64,000 nt of DNA from Spinacia oleracea (Eukaryota > Streptophyta > Magnoliopsida > Caryophyllales > Amaranthaceae): assembly GCF_020520425.1 (NCBI RefSeq), contig NC_079490.1, positions 51,624,517 through 51,688,516 of the forward strand, in the 5' to 3' direction. This document shows positions 1-10,900 of this stretch, piece after piece. How positions within the stretch are numbered: position 1 is the first letter of the stretch; every line of letters starts with the position of its first letter. The notes below the pieces were generated by a model, which had not been told where the DNA came from, did no database searches, and worked only from the letters and a program-made list of their open reading frames with translations. The position numbers and the translations under genes are program-made.

Positions 1-2
1 TG

Positions 3-158
3 GAGTGCCAGGCCGATCGAGACGAAGATGAAGCTGAACGTCAAGCTGCTCTTGCAGAGGCTCGGGCCCAAAAGGCGTCTTCCGAAGGTGACACTACTGC
101 TGGGGGTTCTTCGAAGGACGCTCCCCTAGGGGCTGCTCCCGAGACCCCCAAGAGTTAG
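3..158 (+). CDS. 3' end of an opposite-strand additional ORF in the Tat element
   Basis: The first 158 bases read on the plus strand as the C-terminal end of a hydrophilic, acidic-then-Ala/Gly/Ser-rich protein. It starts ECQADRDEDEAERQ and finishes APETPKS before a TAG stop at 156-158. It runs against gag-pol. About 230 bp downstream, on the same strand, is an AATAAA signal, which suggests its own transcript. Additional ORFs between pol and the 3' LTR, some of them antisense, are known in the Tat lineage of plant gypsy elements. The other two plus frames give poorer, basic or short sequence. The start lies outside the window, so the function cannot be judged from this tail. The coding call is inference from composition and position. 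Confidence 0.5.
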   Translation, partial: ECQADRDEDEAERQAALAEARAQKASSEGDTTAGGSSKDAPLGAAPETPKS

Positions 159-389
159 GGATTCGGGCAGTCGTCTTCTTCAGAGTCGGTCGGTTCCAGT
201 TGAGGACTTCCGAACATGTGCTTGCCTTTCCCCCCTTTTGCCTCGGCGCTGCGTTGTACTCATTTCTTTTTGTTTTCTTTAGTACTTCGGTAGGCCGGTA
301 TTGTCTGTTGATGGCTGCCGATTTTAACTGTTTCATTTTGTTTTCAATTTTTGAGGTTTTCAATGTATTTGTACTCCCCCCAAATATTG

Positions 390-395
390 AATAAA
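390..395 (+). terminator. Possible poly(A) signal of the opposite-strand ORF
   Basis: AATAAA lies in a T-rich stretch about 230 bp after the stop of the plus-strand ORF. The spacing fits a plant 3' UTR, but the hexamer is common in AT-rich DNA, so this is only suggestive. Confidence 0.35.
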
Positions 396-452
396 AAATG
401 AATGTTTGTTACTTGGCTGCTTCTTTTCAACTTGTACTTTCACAATTTTAGG

Positions 453-779
453 TCCTTAAATCCGTAGATTTCTCGAGCTCTTCTTTCTGTAGACTTGCTA
501 AAAACCTTTTGATCTTGCGAGCTCTTTAAATCCGTAGATCTGTTAAGAGACTTTTTAACTTTGCGAGTTCTTCAAATCCGTAGATCTGCTAAGAGACTCT
601 TTGATTTGGTGAGTTCTTCAAATCCGTAGATCTGCTAAGAGACTCTTTAGTTTTGCGAGTTCTTCAAATCCGTAGATCTGCTAAGAGACTCTTTAGTTTT
701 GCGAGTTCTTCAAATCCGTAGATCTGCTAAGAGACTCTTTAGTTTCCAGACTCTTCAAATCCGTCGATCTGCTCAGAGG
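453..779. repeat. Tandem array, about 45-bp unit, in the 3' region of the Tat element
   Basis: About seven copies of a unit containing the core AAATCCGTAGATCTGCTAAG and a CTCTTTAGTTTTGCGAG spacer follow one another. The central three to four copies are nearly identical and the outer ones are diverged, as expected for an array growing by slippage or unequal exchange. It lies between the pol end and the place of the 3' LTR, where Tat/Ogre-type elements are known to carry tandem repeats that can seed satellites. Confidence 0.85.
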
Positions 780-1168
780 TTTGGATTGTTCTTCCGATCC
801 CTTGTGGTTCGGAAACCTGGGCAAGGAGATCGCTAGTCTGCCTCTTAGTTATGCCTTCGGCGATCCGTGGATCTGAGCCGGAGTTTTATAACTTGATTCG
901 AGCGACTGTTTGTTGCGAACAAATTTTATTAGGGTACCGCGAATCCGAGGATTCTGGACGATTCCCCGAAGTGTATGATTTGGTCATTTCTTGCATTTTA
1001 TCAAGGAATGGGCAAAGTCAATCCTGTTTTTTAGTCTCGGATTGATCAGATCCGAGGCTGCATGTATATATAAAGGGACAATAAATATAGAGATGAGTTT
1101 AATGAAACACATGGTGCCAATGGCTTTCCTCTTCTCATTAAACAACTTACTTGGTTTACAGACAGAGA
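780..1168. other. 3' untranslated stretch of the Tat element
   Basis: About 390 bp lie between the tandem array and the end of integrase. I see no convincing coding sequence. A TATATATAAAGG string occurs near 1065 but has no gene to serve on its plus-strand side. Confidence 0.5.
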
Positions 1169-2923
1169 TCATACAAAATATTTCTTGAGAACATCGGTAT
1201 TCCAATGGTTCTTCAAAATTGTTCCATCTAACTGTTTCAGCATAAACGTGCCTGGCCTTTTTTCGGAATGGATGATGTATGGTCCTTCCCAAGTGGCTGA
1301 GAGTTTGCCATGGATCCGTCCTTTCTGAGCCGAGGCGGCGTTTCTGAGTACTAGATCACCGACTTTTAGGGGTCTGGCGTTGACTCTTCGGTTGTAATGC
1401 TTGTTGACCCTCTGCAAATAGGCTGCGTTGAGTGTCCTTGCATCGTTCCGAGCTTCGTCCAGTAGATCGAGAGCTTCGGATAGAAGTTGGTTGTTGCTTT
1501 CTCCTTGGAGCCCATCATACCTGTTGTATGCCTGGATCCTCAGGCTTTCTGTTCCGATTTCCATAGGGATTACAGCTTCGGATCCGTATACAAGGTGGAA
1601 CGGTGTTTGCCCGGTAGCTTCTTTCTCAGTGGTCCGAAGGGACCATAGCGTTCCGGGTAGCTCTTCTAACCATTTGTTTTTGTCATCCTCGACTCTTTTC
1701 TTGAGTGCATTGAGGATGAGTTTGTTAGCAGCTTCGGCTTGTCCGTTGCTTTGTGGGTGACAGACTGCCGAGTAAGCTAGGTGTATGCCGAACTGTTTGC
1801 ACCACTTTTGCAACGGGGTGTTGTCGAACTGTTTCCCGTGGTCGAAGACCATCAGTCTTGGTATGCCGAACCTTGTGATGATGTTCTGCCATATGAACTT
1901 GCGGACCTGAGGTTCGGTGATGGAGGAGACAGCTTCGGCTTCGATCCATTTGCTAAAATAGTCGACTCCTACAATCAACCACTTCTTCTGGTTCGTCGCT
2001 GAGGGGAAGGGACCGATGATGTCTAACCCCCACTGTGCGAATGGTAAGGGATACAGTGTTGATTGTAGGGTTTGAGCTGGTTGATGGATGGCTGGTGCGA
2101 ACTTTTGGCATTTCTCGCATTTCCTTGCCATCTGCTTTGCCTCGGAAACCATAGTGGGCCACCAGTACCCAGCCCGAAGGGCTTTATGTGCCAATGTCCT
2201 ACCTCCGACGTGATTTCCGCATATCCCGAGGTGGATTTCCCTTAGGATGTAGTCAGTGTCTGTTGGACCCACACATTTTAGCAGCGGAGCAGAGAATGAT
2301 TTCCTCATGAGTTCTCCTTCGGCGCTGATGATGAACCATTTGTTGAATCTTTTCAGTTTTCTCGCTTGCAGCTTATCTTCGGGAAGTTCTCCCCTTTCTT
2401 TGTATGCAACTACTGCGTCCATCCAGCTGGGTTCGGTACGTAAGCTGCATACTGTGGTGGGTAGCAAGTCAATGCTTCTCTCTTGGTGAACTTCCACGTG
2501 GACCGACCTGTTTAGGTCGATGAGTGTTGAGCTTGCGAGTTTTGACAGTGCGTCTGCTTGCGTGTTTTGTCCTCGGGGGATGAGGATGACTTCAAAGGAT
2601 CTTAACTTTGACGTTAAGGATTTAATTTTTGCTAAATAGGCTGTCATGCTGGGCCATTTGGCCTCATACTCCCCTCGGATCTGGTTGGCTACAAGCTGGG
2701 AATCAGTTTTGAGGCGAACATGCTCGGCCTCCAGGGATAAGCAAAGCTCTATTCCTGCGATTGCGGCCTCATATTCGGCCTCGTTGTTAGTTGCTTTGAA
2801 GCCGAACTTCAATGCATACTCTATGCTTTTCCCCGTCGGGGGGATTAATACAACTCCTGCTCCTGAGCCGTTTATTGTGGAAGATCCGTCAGTGAAGACC
2901 TCCCAAGTGCTTTTTCGTATCAT
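1169..2923 (-). CDS. pol: Tat element: second RNase H and integrase part
   Basis: The reading starts in an RNase H fold with the motif FTDGS near 2890, continues through NNEAEYEA and ADALSKLAS (to about 2520), and then enters integrase. Integrase shows an HHCC zinc-binding region (HLG..GNH, CEKC, about 2230-2090), the core with WGLDIIGPF near 2020 and HPQSNGQAEAANK near 1750, and a C-terminal segment WEGPYII near 1330. The extra RNase H between the RT-linked RNase H and integrase is the diagnostic trait of the Tat lineage. These domains remove the RNA primer strand and insert the cDNA into the host chromosome. Confidence 0.85.
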   Translation of the reverse strand: MIRKSTWEVFTDGSSTINGSGAGVVLIPPTGKSIEYALKFGFKATNNEAEYEAAIAGIELCLSLEAEHVRLKTDSQLVANQIRGEYEAKWPSMTAYLAKIKSLTSKLRSFEVILIPRGQNTQADALSKLASSTLIDLNRSVHVEVHQERSIDLLPTTVCSLRTEPSWMDAVVAYKERGELPEDKLQARKLKRFNKWFIISAEGELMRKSFSAPLLKCVGPTDTDYILREIHLGICGNHVGGRTLAHKALRAGYWWPTMVSEAKQMARKCEKCQKFAPAIHQPAQTLQSTLYPLPFAQWGLDIIGPFPSATNQKKWLIVGVDYFSKWIEAEAVSSITEPQVRKFIWQNIITRFGIPRLMVFDHGKQFDNTPLQKWCKQFGIHLAYSAVCHPQSNGQAEAANKLILNALKKRVEDDKNKWLEELPGTLWSLRTTEKEATGQTPFHLVYGSEAVIPMEIGTESLRIQAYNRYDGLQGESNNQLLSEALDLLDEARNDARTLNAAYLQRVNKHYNRRVNARPLKVGDLVLRNAASAQKGRIHGKLSATWEGPYIIHSEKRPGTFMLKQLDGTILKNHWNTDVLKKYFV

Positions 2924-3044
2924 CCAGCATTTCCTGGTATGAGCACTCGGCCAAGAAGTCTGCCAATGCTTGTGCTTTGATTGCTGTCCTCGGCTGATAT
3001 TTGATGCCGAACTCTGATAGTTCGAAGGCCCAGGCAGCCAATCT

Positions 3045-5300
3045 TCATGACCTCTCTATTTTGTCGAGTACTTTCTCGAGCGGTTGGTCAGTTAGCACTG
3101 TGATCTGGTGGGAGTCGAAGAATGGCCTCAGCTTTCGTGCAGCTACCACTACTGCATATGCGACTTTCTCGATGAGCGGGTACCGGGTTTCGGCCCCTGT
3201 GAGTGTTCGGCTGGTGAAGTAGATTGGCTGTTGCTTCTTTTCTTCTTCTCGAAGAAGCACTGCGCTGACGGTTCCAGGGCTAACTGCGACATATAGGTAC
3301 AGGGTTTCCCCCTCCTTTGGTCTGGCCAGTGTCGGCAGTTGAGCTAGGTGGGCTCTGAGTTGCTGAAAAGCTTCTTTTTGCTCCTGTTCCCATATCAGTT
3401 CGGGATCCACTTTCCTCGGGACCCCCTTTTTCTTGACTGGTTCTGCTTCTCCCCCGGGGAGGTTCTTTGGTTTCAGTGCTTTGAAGAAGGGGGCTCCCTT
3501 GTCCGAGGCTTTTGATATGAACCTTGTCAGTGCGGCTAACCTGCCGGTTAGCCTCTGCACATCTCTCTTGGTCTTCGGCTCGGGTAAATCCAATGCCGCT
3601 TGGACTTTGTCTGGGTTCGCATCGATTCCTCTTTCGCTCACCATGAATCCGAGGAACTTCCCTGACTTCACCCCGAAGACGCACTTTTTTGGGTTCAGCT
3701 TCATGCTGTATTTCCGCAGATTTCCGAAGGTCTCTGCCAAATCTTTGACATGGTCTTCCTCCTTGATGCTTTTTACGATGGAGTCATCCACATAGACCTC
3801 CACATTCCTCCCTTTCTGGTCGGCGAAGACGTGATCAACTAGCCTCTGGTAGGTGGCTCCGGCATTTTTCAAGCCGAAAGGCATCATTTTGTAGTTGAAC
3901 ACTCCTGCGCTTGTGATGAACGCTGTCTTTGCCCTGTCATCGGGGTGCATGAATACTTGGTGGTAACCTGAAAAGGCATCCATGAAGCTGAGCAGTGCAT
4001 GGCCGCTGGTGGAGTCAACCAATTGATCTATCCTTGGCAGGGGATAGCAGTCTTTGGGGCAGGCTCGGTTCAGGTCTATGAAATCTACGCACATTCGCCA
4101 TGAGCCGTTCGCTTTTTTGACCATCACCACGTTGGCCAGCCACTTCGGATACATGCATGGTTCGATGAATCCGGCCTCTTGCAACTTTTTTACCTCCTCG
4201 GCGATGGCTTTGTTTTTCTCCGAGGAGTAATTTCTCTTTTTTTGCTTTATTGGCCGAGCTTCAGCGTTGACATCCAGCTTGTGACAAATCAGCTTCGGAT
4301 TTATCCCTGGCATATCTGCTGCTGACCATGCAAAGATGTCTTTGTGATCCCTGAGTAGTCGGATCAAATCGATTCGGAGCCCCGAGCTTAGGCCCTTGCC
4401 TATTCGGACGCTCCTGTCTGAATCCTCTTCGAGGAAGATATCCTCCATTTCTTGATCTGGTTCGGGAGACAGGGTTTCGGGGCGGGCATCAACTTCTGCG
4501 GGAGACAAGCTGCTCGTGCTTGCTCTTCTCCTTTTTGCCTCGCTTTCCTCTCCCGTAGCTCCTTTTTCTTCCTCGGGGCCGTCCCCTAGTTTGGGCTTTC
4601 GGACAGCCGTGTGGCAGGTTCTTCTCGCCACTTCTTGATCACCTCTGATTCGTTCGGCGAATCCTGCATCCGAGACGTATATCATCAGCTGATGGTATGT
4701 GGAGGGGACTGCTTGCATCTTGTGGATCATGGTTCTTCCCATGATCACGTTGTATACGGAGTCGCAGTCCATCACCAGAAATTCATCCCGAAGGGTTTTT
4801 GCTGCTTGGCCTTCACCCACCGTGACTGGCAGGGTGATTTTTCCTCGAGGGATAGCTGCGGATCCGTTGAATCCGATCAGAGGATAACTGACTTTCGTCA
4901 GTGCTTCCTCTGGCTCTTCGAGGATCAGCTGCTCGAAGCAGTTTCGGAAGATGATATTGACGGCACTTCCTCCGTCGACTAACACTCGATGTACGTTGTG
5001 GTTATTGAGGTCCATGGAAATGACTAGTGGATCGTCATGTTTGTACTGGACTCCGAAGCAATCATCAGCAGTGAAGGTCATGTTCGGGGGATGTGGCTGG
5101 TTGTCTCCCACCGCGCTGAAGTTGACCCGATGGGAGAGGGCTCTTAGGTGTTTCTTGCTGGCCTGGCCAGACTTTTGTCCCCCGAACACCACTAGGATGT
5201 CGTTTTTCTTGTGTCCCGTTGCTTCGTAGACCCTCTTCTGGGGTTGCTCATGTTGTTTGCCACTGGCGGCTTTTTCTTTTTCCTCCCTTCGGTCTAACAA
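3045..5300 (-). CDS. pol: Tat element: protease, reverse transcriptase and RNase H part
   Basis: The aspartic protease is marked by VLVDGGSAVNII near 4970-4945. Reverse transcriptase follows with CVDFIDLNRACPKDCYPLPR near 4090, MPFGLKNAGATYQ near 3880 and the catalytic YVDD near 3790. The RT-linked RNase H spans about 3290-3060 (YLYVAVS, then LTDQPLEKVL). Order and spacing are those of a Ty3/gypsy polyprotein. The protein would act in the cytoplasmic particle that copies the element's RNA. Confidence 0.88.
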   Translation of the reverse strand: MLDRREEKEKAASGKQHEQPQKRVYEATGHKKNDILVVFGGQKSGQASKKHLRALSHRVNFSAVGDNQPHPPNMTFTADDCFGVQYKHDDPLVISMDLNNHNVHRVLVDGGSAVNIIFRNCFEQLILEEPEEALTKVSYPLIGFNGSAAIPRGKITLPVTVGEGQAAKTLRDEFLVMDCDSVYNVIMGRTMIHKMQAVPSTYHQLMIYVSDAGFAERIRGDQEVARRTCHTAVRKPKLGDGPEEEKGATGEESEAKRRRASTSSLSPAEVDARPETLSPEPDQEMEDIFLEEDSDRSVRIGKGLSSGLRIDLIRLLRDHKDIFAWSAADMPGINPKLICHKLDVNAEARPIKQKKRNYSSEKNKAIAEEVKKLQEAGFIEPCMYPKWLANVVMVKKANGSWRMCVDFIDLNRACPKDCYPLPRIDQLVDSTSGHALLSFMDAFSGYHQVFMHPDDRAKTAFITSAGVFNYKMMPFGLKNAGATYQRLVDHVFADQKGRNVEVYVDDSIVKSIKEEDHVKDLAETFGNLRKYSMKLNPKKCVFGVKSGKFLGFMVSERGIDANPDKVQAALDLPEPKTKRDVQRLTGRLAALTRFISKASDKGAPFFKALKPKNLPGGEAEPVKKKGVPRKVDPELIWEQEQKEAFQQLRAHLAQLPTLARPKEGETLYLYVAVSPGTVSAVLLREEEKKQQPIYFTSRTLTGAETRYPLIEKVAYAVVVAARKLRPFFDSHQITVLTDQPLEKVLDKIERS

Positions 5301-5319
5301 ATATTGTTTCAGGTAGCCT

Positions 5320-6923
5320 CGACGAACGAGGTCCTCAATGTTGTCTTTCAGCGAGTTGCATTCCTCGGTGTGGTGACCGAAGTCATCATGAAACTCGCAC
5401 CACTTGTTCTTGTTTCTCCGAGCTGGGTTGGACTTGAGCTTCCCCGGTAGTTTCCATTTTTCGTCATTTCTGTTAAGGCTAAAGATCTCTTTTCGGGGCA
5501 GAGCTAGTGGAGTGTAGTTAGTGTATTTGGGTTAAAGTTCACCCCTTCTCCCGTCTTTCTTCGGGCTCATCTCTCTAGCTCCTACTTTCTCCTTCCCCTT
5601 CCTTGAGCTGCCCTCGGGCTTGCTCTGGGTATTCTTTGTGTCTCTCGGATCCGACGATCCTTTCAATCTTGCAGCGGCCTTGTTGAACTCTTCGGTTCTG
5701 ATGAACGCATCGGCCATTTGGAGCACGTCAGCTATTCTGGAGGGGTTCTTCATTGAGAGTTCGTCACGGAACTTCCCTTCCTGGAGCGCGTGCTTCAAAG
5801 CGAAGATGGCCACGTCTGGCTGCAAGTTTGGTATGTTTGTTGATTCCTTCATGAATCTGGCCATGAATTCTCTTAGACTTTCGTCTCTTTCTTGTTGGAT
5901 TGAGGTTAGTTCTGCTGTGGTTCGCTCGGGGCGATTGTTGCTCACGAACTGTGTGCAGAATCTCTTTTTCAGCTTTTTCCAGCTCTTGATCGATCCCTTC
6001 GGCAGCGATCTGAACCACTCTCCCGCCACTCCGGTTAGCGTGGTTGGGAAATATTTACACCAACATGCTTCGGAGTAGGGACTCAAGAACATTTGCTGCT
6101 CGTAGGAGATGACATGATCCCTCGGATCTGTGATTCCGCTGTAGGTTAGGTGCGCTGGCAGTCTTACCTTCGGTATTTCTTCCATGATCAGCTCGTCCGA
6201 GAAAGGGGATGACGTGGGAGTCATGATTCTTTTCCCGAGTCTAGCCGTGATGCCTTCGTTTGCCGAGGTTCTGTGATTAGAACGTTCGGGCGTACGATGG
6301 GGGCTAGGGGTTCGATCATGCCTCCTGTCTCTTCTTCTTTCTCGGCTACTGACCTCGGGTCGTTCGCCAGATCTGCTCGACTCACCTACCCCGAGTCTCG
6401 TATGGATCGAAGGTCTTAACCTTGAGTGGACCGAGGGCCTCAACCTGCTGAGCACCGAGCTTCGGATCCGAGTGTTACGAGTAGTCGATTCGCTTTGGAG
6501 AGCTGTTGGAGTAGGCGATGGTCTCGCAAACCAATCTGGTTGCTGTTGTGCCCTTTTTTGGGTGTCCCACGTGCTTTCCATCCATCTCGACGTCAAGTGT
6601 GTACCTGTCAAGGGAAGGAGTTCTCGTTCGGGTCTGGACACTTCTACACTGGGTGGCTCGTTCAGCCTTCGCCTGGTCCTCCTCTCTTCTCTGCGGTCCT
6701 TTGCCAATCCTTGCTGCTTCTCATTGAAGAGGAAGTTTTGCATGATGGTCATGGCCGCAGTGAGCTCTTACCTAGTCGGAATCGGAGGTCCTGCGTTTGT
6801 GGCGGTCGTAGCTCTGCTTGGCTGTGACCTTGCCATCGATTGAGGGTGCTCCTCTTGGTCAGATTCTGAATCTGACCGCACCATCATATCGTCGTCATTG
6901 TTGTTAACAACCTCATTAACCAT
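5320..6923 (-). CDS. gag: Tat element: gag and zinc-knuckle region
   Basis: An initiating ATG lies at 6923, about 50 bp downstream of the primer site, followed by an acidic N-terminus. A long Arg/Ser-rich region (about 6730-6230) precedes the retrotransposon gag fold, seen as YSGITDPRDHV, GVAGEWFRSLP and LREFMARFMKES (about 6170-5830). Near 5400 a CCHC-like knuckle reads WCEFHDDFGHHTEEC, a spacing typical of Tat gag proteins. The product would form the particle and bind RNA. Confidence 0.8.
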
Positions 6924-6972
6924 TTTCGCGGAAAGAGGTGATTGATGTCTTTCAAAGGCTTTGAAGTGTTCT

Positions 6973-6990
6973 TCCCCACAGACGGCGCCA
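6973..6990 (-). promoter_or_regulatory. Primer-binding site of the Tat element
   Basis: On the minus strand TGGCGCCGTCTGTGGGGA begins a few bases inside the 5' LTR. It resembles the tRNA-Asp-type site used by Athila and Tat elements. Confidence 0.75.
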
Positions 6991-6993
6991 AAT

Positions 6994-7439
6994 TGTTCCG
7001 GTGTTGTAAAGATGGAAACAATGGGCTTCGAATGAAGGCCCTTTTGTATGTGTTGAAGATCTTGCTTGTTTGAATGAGTAGAGTCCGAATTCACCTGCAC
7101 AAGAGCAAAGTCACTGGCCTCGGGGGTGTTTCCGTGGAAAGCCCCTCCGATGCCTAAGTAAGAACGATGCTCGGATTCTAGAGAGAAGTTCTCTAGAAGA
7201 GTAGTCTTAAGGCGATAAAATTGGACGTACCTTGAGGTGTGAGCCTTGGCGGCCTATTTATAGTGTTTGCATAGTAAATGCCCATAGGTCATTTATTGCT
7301 TTTGGGCCTTGGGCCTTGATAGATGGCTGACTAGCCATTGGTAGGTTTGATGCTGTTTGTTTAGAGCCATTGGGCTTTGGACTTAGTGGCCCAATTGAGA
7401 ATCAATTGGGAGCCCAAACACTACCTAATCTATGTTACA
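6994..7439 (-). repeat. 5' LTR of the Tat element
   Basis: The 446-bp segment begins TGTAACATAG and ends GGAACA on the minus strand (TG...CA). It holds a CTATAAATAG TATA box at 7253-7262, which would start the genomic transcript. The partner LTR is outside the window. Confidence 0.75.
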
Positions 7440-7643
7440 CTTTAAAGGAAACACCGTTTTCATGGTTGGGAATTTTCAATTGCCAAAAATGTCCTTTACT
7501 CAAATACATTTACGTAACTTTAACCTCCCTAAATTCAGTTAGCTCACAAACAACAATATTCGAAAAAAAAAAAAAACCAATACTTGAGAAAAAAATATGA
7601 TAACTACCTACTAAAAATATGAGCAGTTTTTATATACTCTGTA
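7440..7643. other. AT-rich spacer between the Tat LTR and the Helitron
   Basis: No gene or repeat end is recognised here. It does not match the expected left half of copia A, so it is either Helitron sequence (with the Tat element inserted in the Helitron) or older DNA. Confidence 0.4.
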
Positions 7644-7934
7644 TCTTATATCTTACTAATCCTATAGTATGCATATAATTTAGGGTATCTCTTCCTTATG
7701 TGTCAATGGTATTAAGCAAAATAACTACCCACTAAAACAATAACTACCCATTAACATAATTAAGAGAAAGCAACACTATCAAATTTTACGGAGTACTCCT
7801 ATTTAAAATCTATTGTTGATCAATTACTACCCATTTCTTTGTCTATCTTTCTCCCTCCATCTTTGGAGTAGTACATTACCGTATTTAAGACGGAAGTAGT
7901 AGTACTAATCGAGTCTCTATTATTTATTTTTATC

Positions 7935-10900
7935 ATGTTTCAAAAGACAAGATATGCACCATTTATGTATTTGTTTCCGACTGTAAGAAGATTAAATGTC
8001 AAAGGACGGTTGGTTCGACTTTTGGATGTTCAAGTATTGAAACAAGGAAAGAAGCTATGGAAGTTCATTTTAGTCGACACCAATGTAAGCAAACAATTCA
8101 ATTCCAACTTCTTTTTATCCAGAAAATAAAATGTACATTCATGAATAACACTTGATTTTTTTATATATATGCATGAATCCAGGGAGAAGCAATTCAATGC
8201 ATTATTTTTCCCAAAGATGTGGACTCCTTCATTGAAAGAAGGTTTAGTATACATTATCGAAGGAGTGAGTGTTATTCCCGCGGATGAAATATTTAAAACG
8301 GTGCCCCATCAATATCAACTGCAGATAACCAAAGAAACAGAATTTATCGTATCCGACGAAGATAACGACGATTATCCAACAACTTATTATAATCTCGTGG
8401 GATTGCATGCAATTCAAGATTATAATAAATATAAAGAACGATTAATAGGTATTTTTTCTAAATTTACAATTTCTAATTAACAACCTACAAATTTACGATT
8501 GATAAAATATATGGTTTCCTTTGCAGATGTTATGGGAATTGTTGTATATGCGGGAAATGTGATTCCTCTGGAAAATAATGGGTCCCTAAAACAAGATATT
8601 ATTATTCTTGATCAAAGGTAATATTTTTATGTTAAGTTTTCATAAAAATGGAGAAATGTAAAAAGTTATAGAGTACGAAGTTACATATTCAAGCTTATAA
8701 ATAATTCAAATACTCGGTACATTAGTTAACAATTTTCTATTGTTTAACATTGTAGTTGCATAGCAATAAGAATGACAATTTGGGATACCTTCATATTGGA
8801 AATCGGCAAGCAACTTCTACAAAAAAAAGACCACATTGTGGTCTTGCTAGCATGTGGCTTGCAAGTGAAGAACTTCAATGGTATGAATTTTTTTTAATAT
8901 TTCTTTGCTATACGAACATAATTTATATGAGAGATTAATAATGATTAACATATATGTCAGGTTTATTTCTATCAACTGGGAGATTTAGTCGATTGTACAT
9001 GACACACAAAGATGCGACTACTATTAACTTAGTGCAATGGTATGGTGTTTTTCGTAATTCTATATTTTTTTTTATCAACTACTACTATCAACTAATTTAT
9101 ATATTAAATTATGTGATATGTTTATTTATAGGTATGCTAATGATAACTTTGCTCAAAGGAAGTCAAAGTCCATTTGTAACAGTACTTTGTCGATGCATCA
9201 TACATTTTTGACATCAAATGCTCATCGTACCACCATCAAGAACTTTGGTACCATAAGGAAAGTAAGAATACTTCATTGAAACATGCATTTTTTCACAAAT
9301 TATAACCCTTCTCTCTCACTTAAAGCATACACAATTCGTCAAAATTTTAGATTTGTATTTTATTAATAGATATTTATGTAGTTTTATTTGCTAACAAAAC
9401 TTATTTGGAATATAGTGTCATTTATATTTTTAATTTCTTTATTTATTTATGTGATATAGGTGATCATGTACCGGGTGTTGGCAGAATTAGTTGATATTAA
9501 TGTTAAAAGTTTTTATTGGTTCGATGCTTGCTCCGTATGCAATAATGAGCTCACTTATACCGGTCATAATACGGTGTGTTATAGTTGTCGTAGGCAAAAC
9601 ATACAAATTACAGAGGGGTAATGGAAACTATTCATTATTCATTTTATATGTACATTTTTCTTATATCATACAATGACCGAGCTTAATCATTTGAAACATT
9701 TACCTCTTATAAGTGTGTCAATGAGGATCAAGATCAAAGATTCAACTGGCTCTATGCGACTCATACTATTTACCAAGCATGTTGAGTTCCTCTTACAATC
9801 TTCTGCATCACATTTGAGGGAAATGTTTGACTAGGTCTAAAACTTCCCTAGTTTAATGAAATTTTAATGATTTAATTATTCATACATCTTAATTTCTCAC
9901 ATTAGTGTTCCTCTTTTATACTTCGTGTAGGTTAATGGGAAAGAGGTTCTATTACGCAAATGTCGGTCATATTTATCTAATTCCTATGTTTTCATTTTAA
10001 AAAACCCGCCCCGTGCATTTTTGAAACTTCCAGATAGAGCTGTCAAAAACTGACCCGACCTGAAAACCCGACCTGAACCGACCGAATCCGTAACCGACCA
10101 TGACCCGAAATTACGGTAAAACAGGTAACCCGAAACCCGACCTGTACCCGACCCGAAAAAACCGATAACCGATTTTAACCCGATGTTGTAACACCCGAAC
10201 CCGAACCCGACACCCGACCCGAAAATGACCGATAACCGAACTGACCCGACCGAACAATGACCCGAACTCAATTCGATACCCGACCCGATGTCAATCCGAA
10301 ACCGATTGTAACTCGATGAAACCTGCTATTGACCGGACTTGTGACAACCGCTACCCGATTTACCCGAGTTATCAATGACACGATCAAATATTAACTTCAA
10401 CGATAAATCTATTTTAATTATTTATTGCTAGATACCGAAAAATTTAGCTCTAAAATAAGTTAAACAAATTTTTTTAGAATATAAAATAATTAAAATGTAT
10501 AGGTTAATTATCAGACCCGAGTTTGACCCGTCCCTGAGAGTGACCCGACCTGAATTCTATTTGATTTGATTATTATCCGATCCAAACTAAGACCCGGACC
10601 CGAAAATAACTGTGTTGCAAACCGACTTAAACCCGACTCGATAAGACCCGAACCCGAAATTACCTGCTACAAACCGACTTAAACCCGACCCGATAAGACC
10701 CGAACCCAAAATCAAACCTGACCGAAATGTGACCCGACCCGAACCCGACCTGAAACCGGGATAAGAAAAAACCCGACATGACCCGACCTGAAATCGACCC
10801 GACCGAACCCGAACTCAACCCGGATGGAATATTAACCCGACACGACCCGAGACCCGAGACCCGGGATGACCCGATCCAAACCCGACCCGATGACCTGTTT

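Larger units (their letters stand above)
1..7439 (-). mobile_element. Ty3/gypsy element, Tat/Retand-like, 3' end off the window
   Basis: This is a minus-strand LTR retrotransposon. From right to left it shows a 446-bp 5' LTR (6994-7439), a primer-binding site, gag, a zinc knuckle, protease, reverse transcriptase, RNase H, a second RNase H of the type special to the Tat lineage, integrase, then a long 3' region with tandem repeats and an opposite-strand ORF. Dual RNase H plus a 3' tandem array are known hallmarks of Tat/Ogre/Retand elements; the lineage call rests on these. No second copy of the LTR is seen at 1-1168, so the 3' LTR must lie beyond the left edge and no age can be given. The coding part is largely present, with a handful (about three) of breaks. 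The first five bases past the LTR (CTTTA) would be the target duplication, which cannot be confirmed. Confidence 0.88.

Noticed and set aside
453-779. CRISPR-like regular repeats
   Set aside because: The units are contiguous without unique spacers, lie in a plant retrotransposon, and have no cas genes.
3001-6843. Plus-strand ORFs of 60-150 codons within the Tat element
   Set aside because: They are reverse-strand shadows of gag-pol with no domain signatures.
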